From: an uncultured Bacteroidales bacterium
GTDB taxonomy: Bacteria > Bacteroidota > Bacteroidia > Bacteroidales > Paludibacteraceae
Direction: 5' to 3'
Assembly (NCBI GenBank): GCA_937891905.1
Contig: CALATT010000056.1
Span: 12,681 to 76,680 of the forward strand
Length of the DNA stretch: 64,000 nucleotides
Both the position numbers and the translations under genes were made by a program. The notes below the pieces were generated by a model. It was not told where the DNA came from. It made no database searches and saw only the letters and a program-made list of their open reading frames with translations. Shown here piece by piece: positions 23,797 to 31,866 of this stretch. The stretch's first letter is position 1. Every line of letters starts with the position of its first letter.

Positions 23797-24720
23797 TTAG
23801 TATTTAATATCCATCACAATGGGTAGGTGGTCGGAAAAACCATTTTGATAACGAAAACCGATATATGTTCTTTTAGGTTTTAGTCCGAGGCATTTATCAT
23901 CGTTTTCCATTATCCATTCAGCATTATAAATAGCTACAGATGAAATACTATCCACTGCTGGCGAGCAGTAAAACTGATCTAAGCAAGTCCACTGACCTTG
24001 GTGCTTATGCGTACCTTGGTTATCTATCTGCAAAGAGATCATTTTATTGGTAACACCTTTTATATCTTGTATGGGTTTCGTATTCATATCACCCATGATG
24101 ATAATATGGGCATTGGTGTTAGTACATAGTATAGAATCTACTTCTTTTTGGAGCAGTTCTTTGGCTGTGGTACGCTTCCATTCGCTCTCTGCTTTGCCAC
24201 CTAATTGGGATGGTAGATGGCATATAAAAAGGTGCAATGTATCTCTTTTATCCACTTGTGCGGATACATATAGTATATCTCGCGTAGGAAAAGGCATTCG
24301 AATAGCCTTAGTGCAGATGGTATCAATGCGTTCTTTCTTATATAATAATGCTACATCTATACCGCGTGGGTCAGGACTCTCATAGTGCACTAAATCGTAC
24401 TCTTTATACCTCAATCTATTTGATAATCGCTTTATGCATTCAGCGTTCTCTATCTCTTGTAATCCTATTATATCCACCCCACTCCATTCGCCTATAATAG
24501 TCAATACTCGAGCTATATTATCTATCTTATTATAAAATCGCGTGAACGACCATCGCCGTTCGCCATCCATTGTCCATTCTAAATCGTTGAGCGGTTTACC
24601 ATTAATACTATCCCTCTCTGGCCAAAATAAGTTCTCTGTATTATAACTCACCACTCGTATTGGTTCGGCATGCACTATTCCGCCAACTAACACCGCTATG
24701 ATGAGTAATAACTGCCGCAT
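23797..24720 (-). CDS. Exported endonuclease/exonuclease/phosphatase family protein
   Basis: A 307-residue protein with a signal peptide (MRQLLLIIAVLVGGIVHA). The mature part has the EEP fold motifs: RVVSYNTENLFWP (metal-binding Asn), GLQEIENAECI (catalytic Glu), SPDPRGIDVALLYKK, HLPSQLGGKAESEWKR, IIMGDMNTKP (GDMN), and the C-terminal GFSDHLPIVMDI (SDHxP). These residues support a metal-dependent phosphodiesterase or nuclease acting in the periplasm or outside. Substrate unknown; extracellular DNA and phosphoesters are common targets of relatives. It lies 22 bp after sufS. Confidence 0.92.
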   Translation of the reverse strand: MRQLLLIIAVLVGGIVHAEPIRVVSYNTENLFWPERDSINGKPLNDLEWTMDGERRWSFTRFYNKIDNIARVLTIIGEWSGVDIIGLQEIENAECIKRLSNRLRYKEYDLVHYESPDPRGIDVALLYKKERIDTICTKAIRMPFPTRDILYVSAQVDKRDTLHLFICHLPSQLGGKAESEWKRTTAKELLQKEVDSILCTNTNAHIIIMGDMNTKPIQDIKGVTNKMISLQIDNQGTHKHQGQWTCLDQFYCSPAVDSISSVAIYNAEWIMENDDKCLGLKPKRTYIGFRYQNGFSDHLPIVMDIKY

Positions 24721-24742
24721 ATGATAGTATTTAATATTGCTA

Positions 24743-25990
24743 TTAAGATAGCATCATTATCGCTTTTTTAAGCGCTGTAATGAAGATATCTATATCTTCT
24801 TTCTCGTTGTATAATCCAAATGAAACGCGTGCAGTACCTGGTACGCCTAACTCTTCAATCAGAGGTTGAGCACAGTGGTGACCCGTACGAATAGCTATAC
24901 CTTGGTGGTCTAATAAGGTGCCTATATCAAAGGGATGAATGAGTTGCCCATTAGTATAGATATTAAAACTAATTGCTCCCGCTTTGGGTTGATTTGCTGC
25001 ATAGATATGTATGCCTTCTAAAGCCGCCAATTGTGCCTCGCAATAGGCAGTTATTTCCGCCTCATGTGCTTCAATCGTTTCCCACCCTATTGTATTAATA
25101 TAATCAATAGCTTTACCTAACGCGTAACTGCCTACATAATTGGGTGTACCAGCTTCGAACTTATAAGGTAATTCATTATAGGTAGTACCATTCCAGCGTA
25201 CATGATCAATCATCTCTCCCCCACCCTGGTATGGTGGTAGTTGGTTCAACCATTTCTTCTTTCCATATAGCACGCCAATACCTGTTGGTCCGTATATTTT
25301 ATGTCCTGAGAAGGCTAAGAAGTCACAGTTTAATTCTTGCACATCAATCGCCATATGCGGCACACTTTGTGCGCCGTCCACTACCACTATTGCGCCATAT
25401 TGATGTGCCAAGCGAGTAATCTCTTTTATAGGATTGATTATACCTAATACATTGCTCACATGTGCTATGCTTACCACCTTCGTTTTACTGCTTAAAAGAT
25501 TCTTAAAAGCATCTAAATCAATAGTTAAATCTTCGCGAAGAGGTATATGGCGCAGCACAGCTTTCTTGCGCTCGCAAAGCATTTGCCAAGGCACTATATT
25601 TGAATGGTGTTCCAGAGCGCTTACGATGATTTCATCTCCCTCGCTAATAAATGATTGTAGTTCACTTTCTTTGGTGGTATTAGGTAATTCTCCTAAGCAG
25701 AAAGCGATAGTATTAATACTATCGGTAGTACCCTTGGTGAAAATAACCTCTTCGCTATACTGCGCATGGATAAATTGTGCTATTTTATCTCGTGCTTCTT
25801 CGTGGTATTTGGTAGCCACTTGGCTCAGGTGGTGTACGCCGCGGTGTATATTACTATTCCACTGACTATATGCTTCCACCAGCGCATCGATTACCACTTG
25901 TGGTTTCTGACTTGTAGCCGCGTTATCGAGGTACACAAGTGGTTGTTTATGCACAATTTGTTTCAATATAGGAAAATCTGTTTTATTCAT
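24743..25990 (-). CDS. sufS: Cysteine desulfurase SufS
   Basis: A 415-residue class II PLP-dependent cysteine desulfurase that mobilises sulfur for Fe-S cluster assembly. The PLP-binding lysine is K231 in FSGHKIYGPTG and the active-site cysteine is C373 in IRTGHHCAQPL; LDNAATSQKP near residue 21 and SNIHRGVHHLS near 46 are also diagnostic. The other suf genes (sufB, C, D, E/U) are not in the window. It begins 31 bp after a tiny ORF (26022-26135) and is followed by an EEP protein and a winged-helix protein, an unusual setting for sufS. Confidence 0.95.
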   Translation of the reverse strand: MNKTDFPILKQIVHKQPLVYLDNAATSQKPQVVIDALVEAYSQWNSNIHRGVHHLSQVATKYHEEARDKIAQFIHAQYSEEVIFTKGTTDSINTIAFCLGELPNTTKESELQSFISEGDEIIVSALEHHSNIVPWQMLCERKKAVLRHIPLREDLTIDLDAFKNLLSSKTKVVSIAHVSNVLGIINPIKEITRLAHQYGAIVVVDGAQSVPHMAIDVQELNCDFLAFSGHKIYGPTGIGVLYGKKKWLNQLPPYQGGGEMIDHVRWNGTTYNELPYKFEAGTPNYVGSYALGKAIDYINTIGWETIEAHEAEITAYCEAQLAALEGIHIYAANQPKAGAISFNIYTNGQLIHPFDIGTLLDHQGIAIRTGHHCAQPLIEELGVPGTARVSFGLYNEKEDIDIFITALKKAIMMLS

Positions 25991-26021
25991 ATCTAAGTAT
26001 TTAATTAGTCCTTTATCTGAA

Positions 26022-26135
26022 TTAATGTCCTCTCACGAACTGCCCTTCGGGCTGATTGCTCACAAAGCAACAGTCGTCTTGTTGTTCCTCCTCAAATGCT
26101 TTTTGTTCTTGCGCTATATATTCCTCGTATGTCAT
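26022..26135 (-). CDS. 37-residue ORF upstream of sufS, possible leader peptide
   Basis: The peptide starts MTYEEYIAQEQKAFEEEQQD, continues DCCFVSNQPEGQFVRGH, and has a promoter about 40 bp upstream (26176-26184). It is acidic and helical, with two adjacent Cys codons (TGT TGC). The same segment can fold in RNA as CTGTTGCT...AGCAATCAG, so the Cys codons sit in a stem, followed by a small GCCC-GAA-GGGC hairpin. This resembles a leader peptide that could couple cysteine supply to sufS expression, but no T run or alternative terminator is obvious. It may equally be a small protein. Not a recognised family. Confidence 0.42.
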   Translation of the reverse strand: MTYEEYIAQEQKAFEEEQQDDCCFVSNQPEGQFVRGH

Positions 26136-26163
26136 GATTTATTTAGTTCTATTTAATAGAAAA

Positions 26164-26184
26164 ACCTTTGCGGTCGCAAAGGTA
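26164..26184 (-). promoter_or_regulatory. sufS operon promoter with inverted repeat
   Basis: The minus-strand -7 element TACCTTTGC (26176-26184) is one arm of a perfect 9-bp inverted repeat ACCTTTGCG-gt-CGCAAAGGT (26164-26183). It may be a transcript-start hairpin or an operator. Confidence 0.6.
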
Positions 26185-26225
26185 CAACTTTTTTTTTACA
26201 TATGCAAGTGAAGAAGTTTAGCATG

Positions 26226-27260
26226 TTAGTGATTTTTATTCCCAGAAATATTTCCTTTGCCAATAATGAAGGGCATATATCTATTTATTAGAAATGCTAC
26301 ACCTATAGAAAGAATGATGGTAATGAAGGTGATAAGAATGTTAATGGAATAATAAGAAGTAGTTAAAAGGTTAATACCTAAAACTATACTTCCCGCAATT
26401 TTAATAAATCCAATAATGTAATTTTGAAGTGCAAGCGTGACTATATTGTATTCACCTATGTATGTAATAAGTCCCGCTATTTTAGACGATTCTAATTTAT
26501 ATGCAATCATTTTACAAATAGCTATATATAAGGGCATTATACAAAATCCAGCTATGATGTATAGAATATGATTTATATAGGGGGAAATATTATATTGGTT
26601 CTGAATAATTAAAATAAAGAAAGTAATAATACTTAATAGAGGTATAACAATATATTTATGATTAAATTTACTATGATTATATGTTCTCAAGGTATTTGCG
26701 CAAGCATAAAAAGGCATGTAAAGCAGTGCTTTATCTATATACCAAGGTATATTTTTGATGTCCCAAATCATGCATGCTAAATAACCAAGAATGGAAATGA
26801 GAATGATAATTAAATTCGAGTGGATATATTTCTTTAAGAAATAAAATATTATCTGCATACTGAATAAACAGGTTATAAACCAATAGGGACCAAGAATTAT
26901 ATTGGGTCGGCCCCAAATAAATTCTTTTATTGGTAAAAGAGGGTTAATAGCTAATTCCTCTGCACCTACCATTTTGCGCCCAATTAATAACCACAGCGCA
27001 TAAAAGATAATATAAAACCAAAAATAAGGAATGAGTAGTCGTTTAACTCGATGTATGAAAAAATCAGAGAATTTATTCCATTTATCCATATTAAACAACA
27101 ACCCAGCAATCAAGAAAAATGCGGGCATTCGCAGTAATTGCAAGAAGTCAAAAAGATATCCATCTAAATTTGGATTTGTGTGAAATAATACGACTAAGAA
27201 TATAGAAAAAAACTTAGCAAAATCAATCCAAATCTCTCTATGTGATGAATGAAAGGTCAT
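26226..27260 (-). CDS. Acyltransferase 3 family membrane protein
   Basis: A 344-residue integral membrane protein with about ten helices. The N-terminal REIWIDFAKFFSIFLVVLFH and LQLLRMPAFFLIAGLLFNM carry the histidine and arginine signatures of the acyltransferase 3 (OafB/WecH/OpgC-like) family, which O-acylates surface glycans. The gene is visibly poorer in G+C than its neighbours and rich in Ile and Asn codons, which hints at transfer or at a fast-evolving surface-modification gene. It lies 20 bp after gldB at the end of the long mre transcript. The acceptor glycan is unknown. Confidence 0.88.
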   Translation of the reverse strand: MTFHSSHREIWIDFAKFFSIFLVVLFHTNPNLDGYLFDFLQLLRMPAFFLIAGLLFNMDKWNKFSDFFIHRVKRLLIPYFWFYIIFYALWLLIGRKMVGAEELAINPLLPIKEFIWGRPNIILGPYWFITCLFSMQIIFYFLKKYIHSNLIIILISILGYLACMIWDIKNIPWYIDKALLYMPFYACANTLRTYNHSKFNHKYIVIPLLSIITFFILIIQNQYNISPYINHILYIIAGFCIMPLYIAICKMIAYKLESSKIAGLITYIGEYNIVTLALQNYIIGFIKIAGSIVLGINLLTTSYYSINILITFITIILSIGVAFLINRYMPFIIGKGNISGNKNH

Positions 27261-27280
27261 ATATTTTTATTTCACCATGC

Positions 27281-28291
27281 TTATGGTTTATAATAACTCT
27301 CTTCTAATATCTTCTGTGCGTCGGGTTCAGCCATTAATTGCTGCAGCGTAACGGCCTCGTTATGCTGCATATAACTCTCCACAATACGCCAACCCAACCA
27401 TATACCTAAGCGGCCAGGAGCATCCTGAGAAACCTCTGATGTGAAAGGCCCATCATTCAAATAACTGGTTAACACTAAACTCTCCGTCTTGAATAAATCA
27501 CGCTTATCCATCACCAAATGCCAGATAGCTTGTTCGTGCTCGATACACCAGTCCCATTGTTCTTCACTATATCCCATCACCTCATAATCAGCTACTTGTG
27601 GAAAGAGTAGGGAAGTGAGATACATTACTTTACCACGATAGATCATTTGGTCAAGCAAGCGAATCTTTGTAGCAGTATATGGAATATTTCTAAATAAATA
27701 AGCACTCACTATATCCACAGGAATACACTCAGGACGCATGGTTTGCTTTTGATAATCATACACCACGCGATTATAGTATTCATAATCACTACCCAAGTAC
27801 ATATCAGCACCAATACCAATAATATCTTCATAAAAATAGATAGGTGCATTAAAGCCTGATACAAACATATAGATAGTAGGAATCTCCATCTCAGGGTATA
27901 ACCAATGAATACGAGTAAAAGCCTGATTAATAGATGATTGTAAATGACTTATATCAGCAAAAACTTCTTGCTCACGGGCATTTGTTTTTTCAAATCCATA
28001 CAATGTATCGGATAAGAATTGGGGTAGTACTTGCGCTAAATAAGTTGTATCGGCAGCAGGAATACCTAATATATCTTCCACCCACAAAGGCATAAAAATA
28101 GGGTACTTATCGTATAAGATTTGAATATCGTCTGTAATGGATGTAGGATTTACATTAAATAGGTCGTTATCAAAGCGAACGAACTCAATCGTTTGCTCCT
28201 CCATTTCGCTATCTTTTGGAAAGTACTTACGACCCTTATCGCAGGCAGTCATTGCCACGAGACAAACTAATATAAATAGGTATTTTTTCAT
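27281..28291 (-). CDS. gldB: GldB family lipoprotein
   Basis: A 336-residue lipoprotein: the signal [20 protein letters not shown] ends in a lipobox TAC. The body has the GldB features [15 protein letters not shown] ([11 protein letters not shown]), [11 protein letters not shown], and [17 protein letters not shown]. GldB was defined in gliding Flavobacterium but homologues occur across non-gliding Bacteroidota, where the role is not known. Its start overlaps the end of the ABC ATPase gene by 4 bp. Confidence 0.88.
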   Translation of the reverse strand: MKKYLFILVCLVAMTACDKGRKYFPKDSEMEEQTIEFVRFDNDLFNVNPTSITDDIQILYDKYPIFMPLWVEDILGIPAADTTYLAQVLPQFLSDTLYGFEKTNAREQEVFADISHLQSSINQAFTRIHWLYPEMEIPTIYMFVSGFNAPIYFYEDIIGIGADMYLGSDYEYYNRVVYDYQKQTMRPECIPVDIVSAYLFRNIPYTATKIRLLDQMIYRGKVMYLTSLLFPQVADYEVMGYSEEQWDWCIEHEQAIWHLVMDKRDLFKTESLVLTSYLNDGPFTSEVSQDAPGRLGIWLGWRIVESYMQHNEAVTLQQLMAEPDAQKILEESYYKP

Positions 28292-28941
28292 GATTCAATA
28301 ATTCCATCTTTGATTTCAATCACTCGGTCCGCCATAGTAGCCAAATCTTTATCGTGCGTCACAAGGAGTATCGTCTGGCCATATTGCTCACGCAAATGGA
28401 GTAGTAACTCACTCAACTCGCGTTTATTTTTCTCATCTAAACTACCTGTAGGTTCGTCCGCTAAGATGATAGATGGTTTCATCATCAATGCTCTCGCGGC
28501 AGCCACACGCTGTTTCTCACCTCCTGATAACTCATTAGGTTTATGTTCCATTCGGTCTGCTAAGCCTAAATCATTCAATAACTGCTTTGCACGAGGCTGA
28601 TAATCAGCCACTTTCTCACGAGCAATCATAGCTGGAATACACACATTCTCCAGCGCTGTGAACTCAGGTAATAATTGGTGAAACTGGAAGATAAACCCAA
28701 TATGCTTATTTCTAAAAGCTGCTAATTGCGTATCATTAAGTGTGAAGACATCTGTACCATCAATAAGTACTTGGCCATTGGTAGGGCGATCTAAGGTGCC
28801 TATGAGTTGGAGTAGGGTAGTCTTACCCGCTCCAGACTTACCCACTATAGCCACAATTTCACCCTGCTTCACACGCAGGTTAACACCCTTCAGTACTTCT
28901 AAGGTACCAAACGATTTGTGTATATTCTTTACTTCTATCAT
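28288..28941 (-). CDS. ABC transporter ATP-binding protein (LolD/MacB-type)
   Basis: A 217-residue ATPase with Walker [12 protein letters not shown] near residue 34, signature [12 protein letters not shown] near 137, Walker [13 protein letters not shown] near 160, and the H-loop VTHD. The length and the sequence between them resemble LolD, MacB and FtsE, which serve lipoprotein release or type VII-like ABC systems. No permease partner is encoded beside it, so it is an orphan ATPase in this operon and its partner must be elsewhere. It lies 3 bp after tsaE and overlaps gldB by 4 bp. Confidence 0.92.
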   Translation of the reverse strand: MIEVKNIHKSFGTLEVLKGVNLRVKQGEIVAIVGKSGAGKTTLLQLIGTLDRPTNGQVLIDGTDVFTLNDTQLAAFRNKHIGFIFQFHQLLPEFTALENVCIPAMIAREKVADYQPRAKQLLNDLGLADRMEHKPNELSGGEKQRVAAARALMMKPSIILADEPTGSLDEKNKRELSELLLHLREQYGQTILLVTHDKDLATMADRVIEIKDGIIES

Positions 28942-28944
28942 ATA

Positions 28945-29409
28945 CTAATTAGTAATAGTTAGTTTTCTATCGCCGTTCTCAAGTGGAGTAATATTTATCC
29001 AGATAGTATTATCGGGTAGGAGGGCTTCCATCATTCTTGGCCATTCGATGAAACAATAGTTGTCTGAATACAAATATTCTTCCGCACCAAAATCCATCGC
29101 CTCGCGGATATCCTTTAAGCGATAACAATCAAAATGATACACCTCCCCATGATAAGGTTGTTCCACATCATAGACATTCACAATCGCAAAAGTGGGACTA
29201 TTTACTATATCCATTGTACCCATCGCTTCACAGAGCGATTCGATGAAAGTGGTCTTACCCGCACCCATTTGTCCCTCGAATGCATACACCCGATGAGGTT
29301 CTGTCTTATGGAGAATTTCAAGTGGGCTCACTTCCTTTCCTTCTTCATTTAGCAAAATTAGTGCCTTTGAGTCAGAAAAAACACCCTTTTTTATTGTATA
29401 AGTTATCAT
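28945..29409 (-). CDS. tsaE: tRNA t6A biosynthesis ATPase TsaE
   Basis: A 154-residue P-loop ATPase that works with TsaB, TsaC and TsaD to make N6-threonylcarbamoyladenosine at position 37 of ANN-reading tRNAs. Walker A is FEGQMGAGKTTFIESL; NSPTFAIVNVYD and FIEWPRMMEALLP are also typical. Slightly longer than many TsaE proteins because of an N-terminal extension. It lies 22 bp after uvrC in the same transcript. Confidence 0.93.
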   Translation of the reverse strand: MITYTIKKGVFSDSKALILLNEEGKEVSPLEILHKTEPHRVYAFEGQMGAGKTTFIESLCEAMGTMDIVNSPTFAIVNVYDVEQPYHGEVYHFDCYRLKDIREAMDFGAEEYLYSDNYCFIEWPRMMEALLPDNTIWINITPLENGDRKLTITN

Positions 29410-29431
29410 ATTCGTGAAAAATATTTAATTC

Positions 29432-31249
29432 TCAGAGACTTGTTTTAAGCTTTATTTGTTCGTAAATAGTTGATCCTCTGCGAGTTCCGAGTAATTCAAT
29501 CCACTCAGACTTTTCAGCGCTTCTAGCGCGCTTCACAGAACCAAAATGTTGTAGTATTTTTTGTTTCGTAATCTCTCCAACTCCCTGAATATCATCTAGT
29601 TGACTATGAATTTGCGCCTTGCTACGCTTTTTTTTATGGAATGTGATAGCGAATCTGTGCACCTCATCTTGTATATTAGTTAGCAAACGGAATACTTCGC
29701 TCGTCACTTTCATCCCAATCTCTACAGGAGGGAAGCCATAGAGGAGTGTTTGTGTTCGGTGTTTATCGTTTTTCTTTAATCCTGCAATAGGTATCTGTAG
29801 TCCTAATATCTGCTCGACGGCTTCGCGTATGGCATTCATTTGACCTATGCCGCCATCGGCAATAATGAGGTCAGGTAATCCTTTTCCTTCATCTATTAAT
29901 CGTTGGTATCGCCTCCTTACAATCTCGCGCATGCTCGCGTAATCATCGGGTCCATCCACCGATTGGATGTTAAATCGTATATACTCGCTCTTACATGCTT
30001 TTCCCATTCGATACACGACGCATCCTGCCACAGCATGCGCACCTTGTATATTCGAGTTATCAAAGCAATCAATCCACGCAGGGATGTTATCTAAAGATAA
30101 CATATGTTGTAATTCGCTCAATACGCGCGTTGCTCGTTGTTGTGGATTGAGTTTATCTTCTTGCTTAAGTCTATCTAATTTATACTGCCGTACATTTTGC
30201 ATTGCTAAATCGAGCAGTTTTTTCTTATCACCACTTAGGGCAATATGTACATGCAGAGAAGCATCAAAAACATCCGGTATGAACGGAACAATCACCTCTT
30301 TTGTATTACTATTGAGTTGCTCGCGTAATTCAATCATACCCAATCCTAATAGTTCTTCTTTGTCTTCCTCTATTTTACGCCTGTATTCGATAGTTAATCC
30401 TTGGGTAATACTACCATTATGCACATGCAGCATGGAGATATACACTCGTTCGTCTTGTTCATCATACCCAAATACATCCACATCTCCCACATGGGTATTG
30501 GTTATAACTGTTTTACTCTTGAACTGCTCAAGTAAATCAATCTTATGCTTTATCTCTGCTGCCTCTTCATAGCGCATTTCTTCTGCTTTCTGCAGCATTT
30601 CTGCTTCTAACTGAGTACTTATCTCGTGTGCGTCACCTTTGATAATTTTTCTCGCTTGATCAATCCATTCATTATACTGCTCGCTGCCTGGTTTAAATTC
30701 ACAGATACCACAGCAGTTTTTGAGGTGATATTTGAGACAGACACGCACTTTATTATTACTATTATTAGGTGTAATAGTTAATGCGCAAGTACGGATAGGA
30801 AATAGTTTGTGGATTAGATCAATCACTAAATCTACTGTATGACCGTAACTATATGGACCATAGTACTCACCTTTACCTTTTATAATATTGCGCGTTTTAA
30901 AAATACGAGGGTAGGGTTCTTTGCTGATACAAATACTAGGGTAGGATTTACCATCCTTGAGTAAAATATTATAATGAGGTTGGTGTTCTTTGATGAGATT
31001 ATTCTCTAATAAGAATGCATCTTGCTCGTTATTTACCACTATATAGTGGATGTCCGCTATATGTGCTACTAACTGTCTGGTCTTTGCATTCGTATGTGCT
31101 TTAGAGAAATAACTATTTACCCTCCTTTGTAGGTTTTTTGCCTTTCCTATATAGATGATCTGACCTTCTTTATTAAGGTATTGATATACTCCAGGACTAT
31201 TAGGAATACGCCGAAGTAATAAGTTAATATGTTTTTCTCTTTCTGTCAA
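29432..31249 (-). CDS. uvrC: Excinuclease ABC subunit C
   Basis: A 605-residue nucleotide-excision repair nuclease. It has the N-terminal GIY-YIG domain (PNSPGVYQYLNKEGQIIYIG, then KAKNLQRRVNSYF), a central UVR motif (YEEAAEIKHKIDLLEQF near residue 210), the RNase H-like endonuclease part (CFDNSNIQGAHAVAGCVVY; LIIADGGIGQMNAI), and a C-terminal double helix-hairpin-helix (LDDIQGVGEITKQKILQHFG). It directly abuts apt (no gap). It cuts on both sides of a lesion with UvrA and UvrB, which are not encoded here. Confidence 0.96.
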   Translation of the reverse strand: MTEREKHINLLLRRIPNSPGVYQYLNKEGQIIYIGKAKNLQRRVNSYFSKAHTNAKTRQLVAHIADIHYIVVNNEQDAFLLENNLIKEHQPHYNILLKDGKSYPSICISKEPYPRIFKTRNIIKGKGEYYGPYSYGHTVDLVIDLIHKLFPIRTCALTITPNNSNNKVRVCLKYHLKNCCGICEFKPGSEQYNEWIDQARKIIKGDAHEISTQLEAEMLQKAEEMRYEEAAEIKHKIDLLEQFKSKTVITNTHVGDVDVFGYDEQDERVYISMLHVHNGSITQGLTIEYRRKIEEDKEELLGLGMIELREQLNSNTKEVIVPFIPDVFDASLHVHIALSGDKKKLLDLAMQNVRQYKLDRLKQEDKLNPQQRATRVLSELQHMLSLDNIPAWIDCFDNSNIQGAHAVAGCVVYRMGKACKSEYIRFNIQSVDGPDDYASMREIVRRRYQRLIDEGKGLPDLIIADGGIGQMNAIREAVEQILGLQIPIAGLKKNDKHRTQTLLYGFPPVEIGMKVTSEVFRLLTNIQDEVHRFAITFHKKKRSKAQIHSQLDDIQGVGEITKQKILQHFGSVKRARSAEKSEWIELLGTRRGSTIYEQIKLKTSL

Positions 31250-31789
31250 TTACTCGTCCACTTCCATGTCAAACAGACAATTCAATTCATCTGCTTTGCC
31301 TTCTAATAATGCACGACCATTCAGTCCTACAAGTTCCAAGATAAAATCAACATAGATGGTTTTTACACCCATTTTTTTAACGAGTTGGATGGCAGCGTCC
31401 ATAGTACCACCTGTTGCTAAGATATCATCATGGATGAGCACAACATCGTTTTCATTGAGTGCATCTTTATGGATTTGAATAACATCCATGCCATATTCTT
31501 TGGCGTAGCTCACTTCCACAGTTTCAGCAGGTAATTTACCTGGTTTGCGTACGGGAACAAAACCAGCGCCAATCTCCATAGCTACAGCAGGAGCGAGAAT
31601 AAAACCACGCGATTCAATACCCACCACTTTGGTAATACCTTTATTCTTATAGGTTTCCACCATTTTATCACGCATCCAGCATAGACATTCTGGTTTGTCT
31701 AAAGCGGTAGTGATGTCTTTGAATTGAATACCCTTTACCGGGAAATCGGGTACATTGCGGATTGCATCTTTTACTTCTTGAGCAGTCAT
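31250..31789 (-). CDS. apt: Adenine phosphoribosyltransferase
   Basis: A 179-residue type I phosphoribosyltransferase that salvages adenine to AMP. Visible are IRNVPDFPVKGIQFKDITTA, GIESRGFILAPAVAMEIGAG, PVRKPGKLPAETVEVSYAKE, and the PRPP loop LIHDDILATGGTMDAAIQLV. Length and motifs match the family. It follows mnmG across a 77-bp gap that holds the parS-like site and abuts uvrC. Confidence 0.95.
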   Translation of the reverse strand: MTAQEVKDAIRNVPDFPVKGIQFKDITTALDKPECLCWMRDKMVETYKNKGITKVVGIESRGFILAPAVAMEIGAGFVPVRKPGKLPAETVEVSYAKEYGMDVIQIHKDALNENDVVLIHDDILATGGTMDAAIQLVKKMGVKTIYVDFILELVGLNGRALLEGKADELNCLFDMEVDE

Positions 31790-31821
31790 AATTTGATAAT
31801 TTATTTGTTTGTATTATTCAA

Positions 31822-31837
31822 TGTTTCACGTGGAACA
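31822..31837. other. parS-like ParB-binding site
   Basis: TGTTTCACGTGGAACA matches the near-universal parS consensus TGTTTCACGTGAAACA at 15 of 16 positions. It is placed in the short gap between mnmG and apt. In many bacteria parS sites cluster near oriC and near gidA/mnmG. Such a precise 16-bp palindrome is unlikely by chance, though function needs ParB binding data. Confidence 0.7.
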
Positions 31838-31866
31838 TGTGGTAGTTAGTTTCAAAGAAACTAAAA

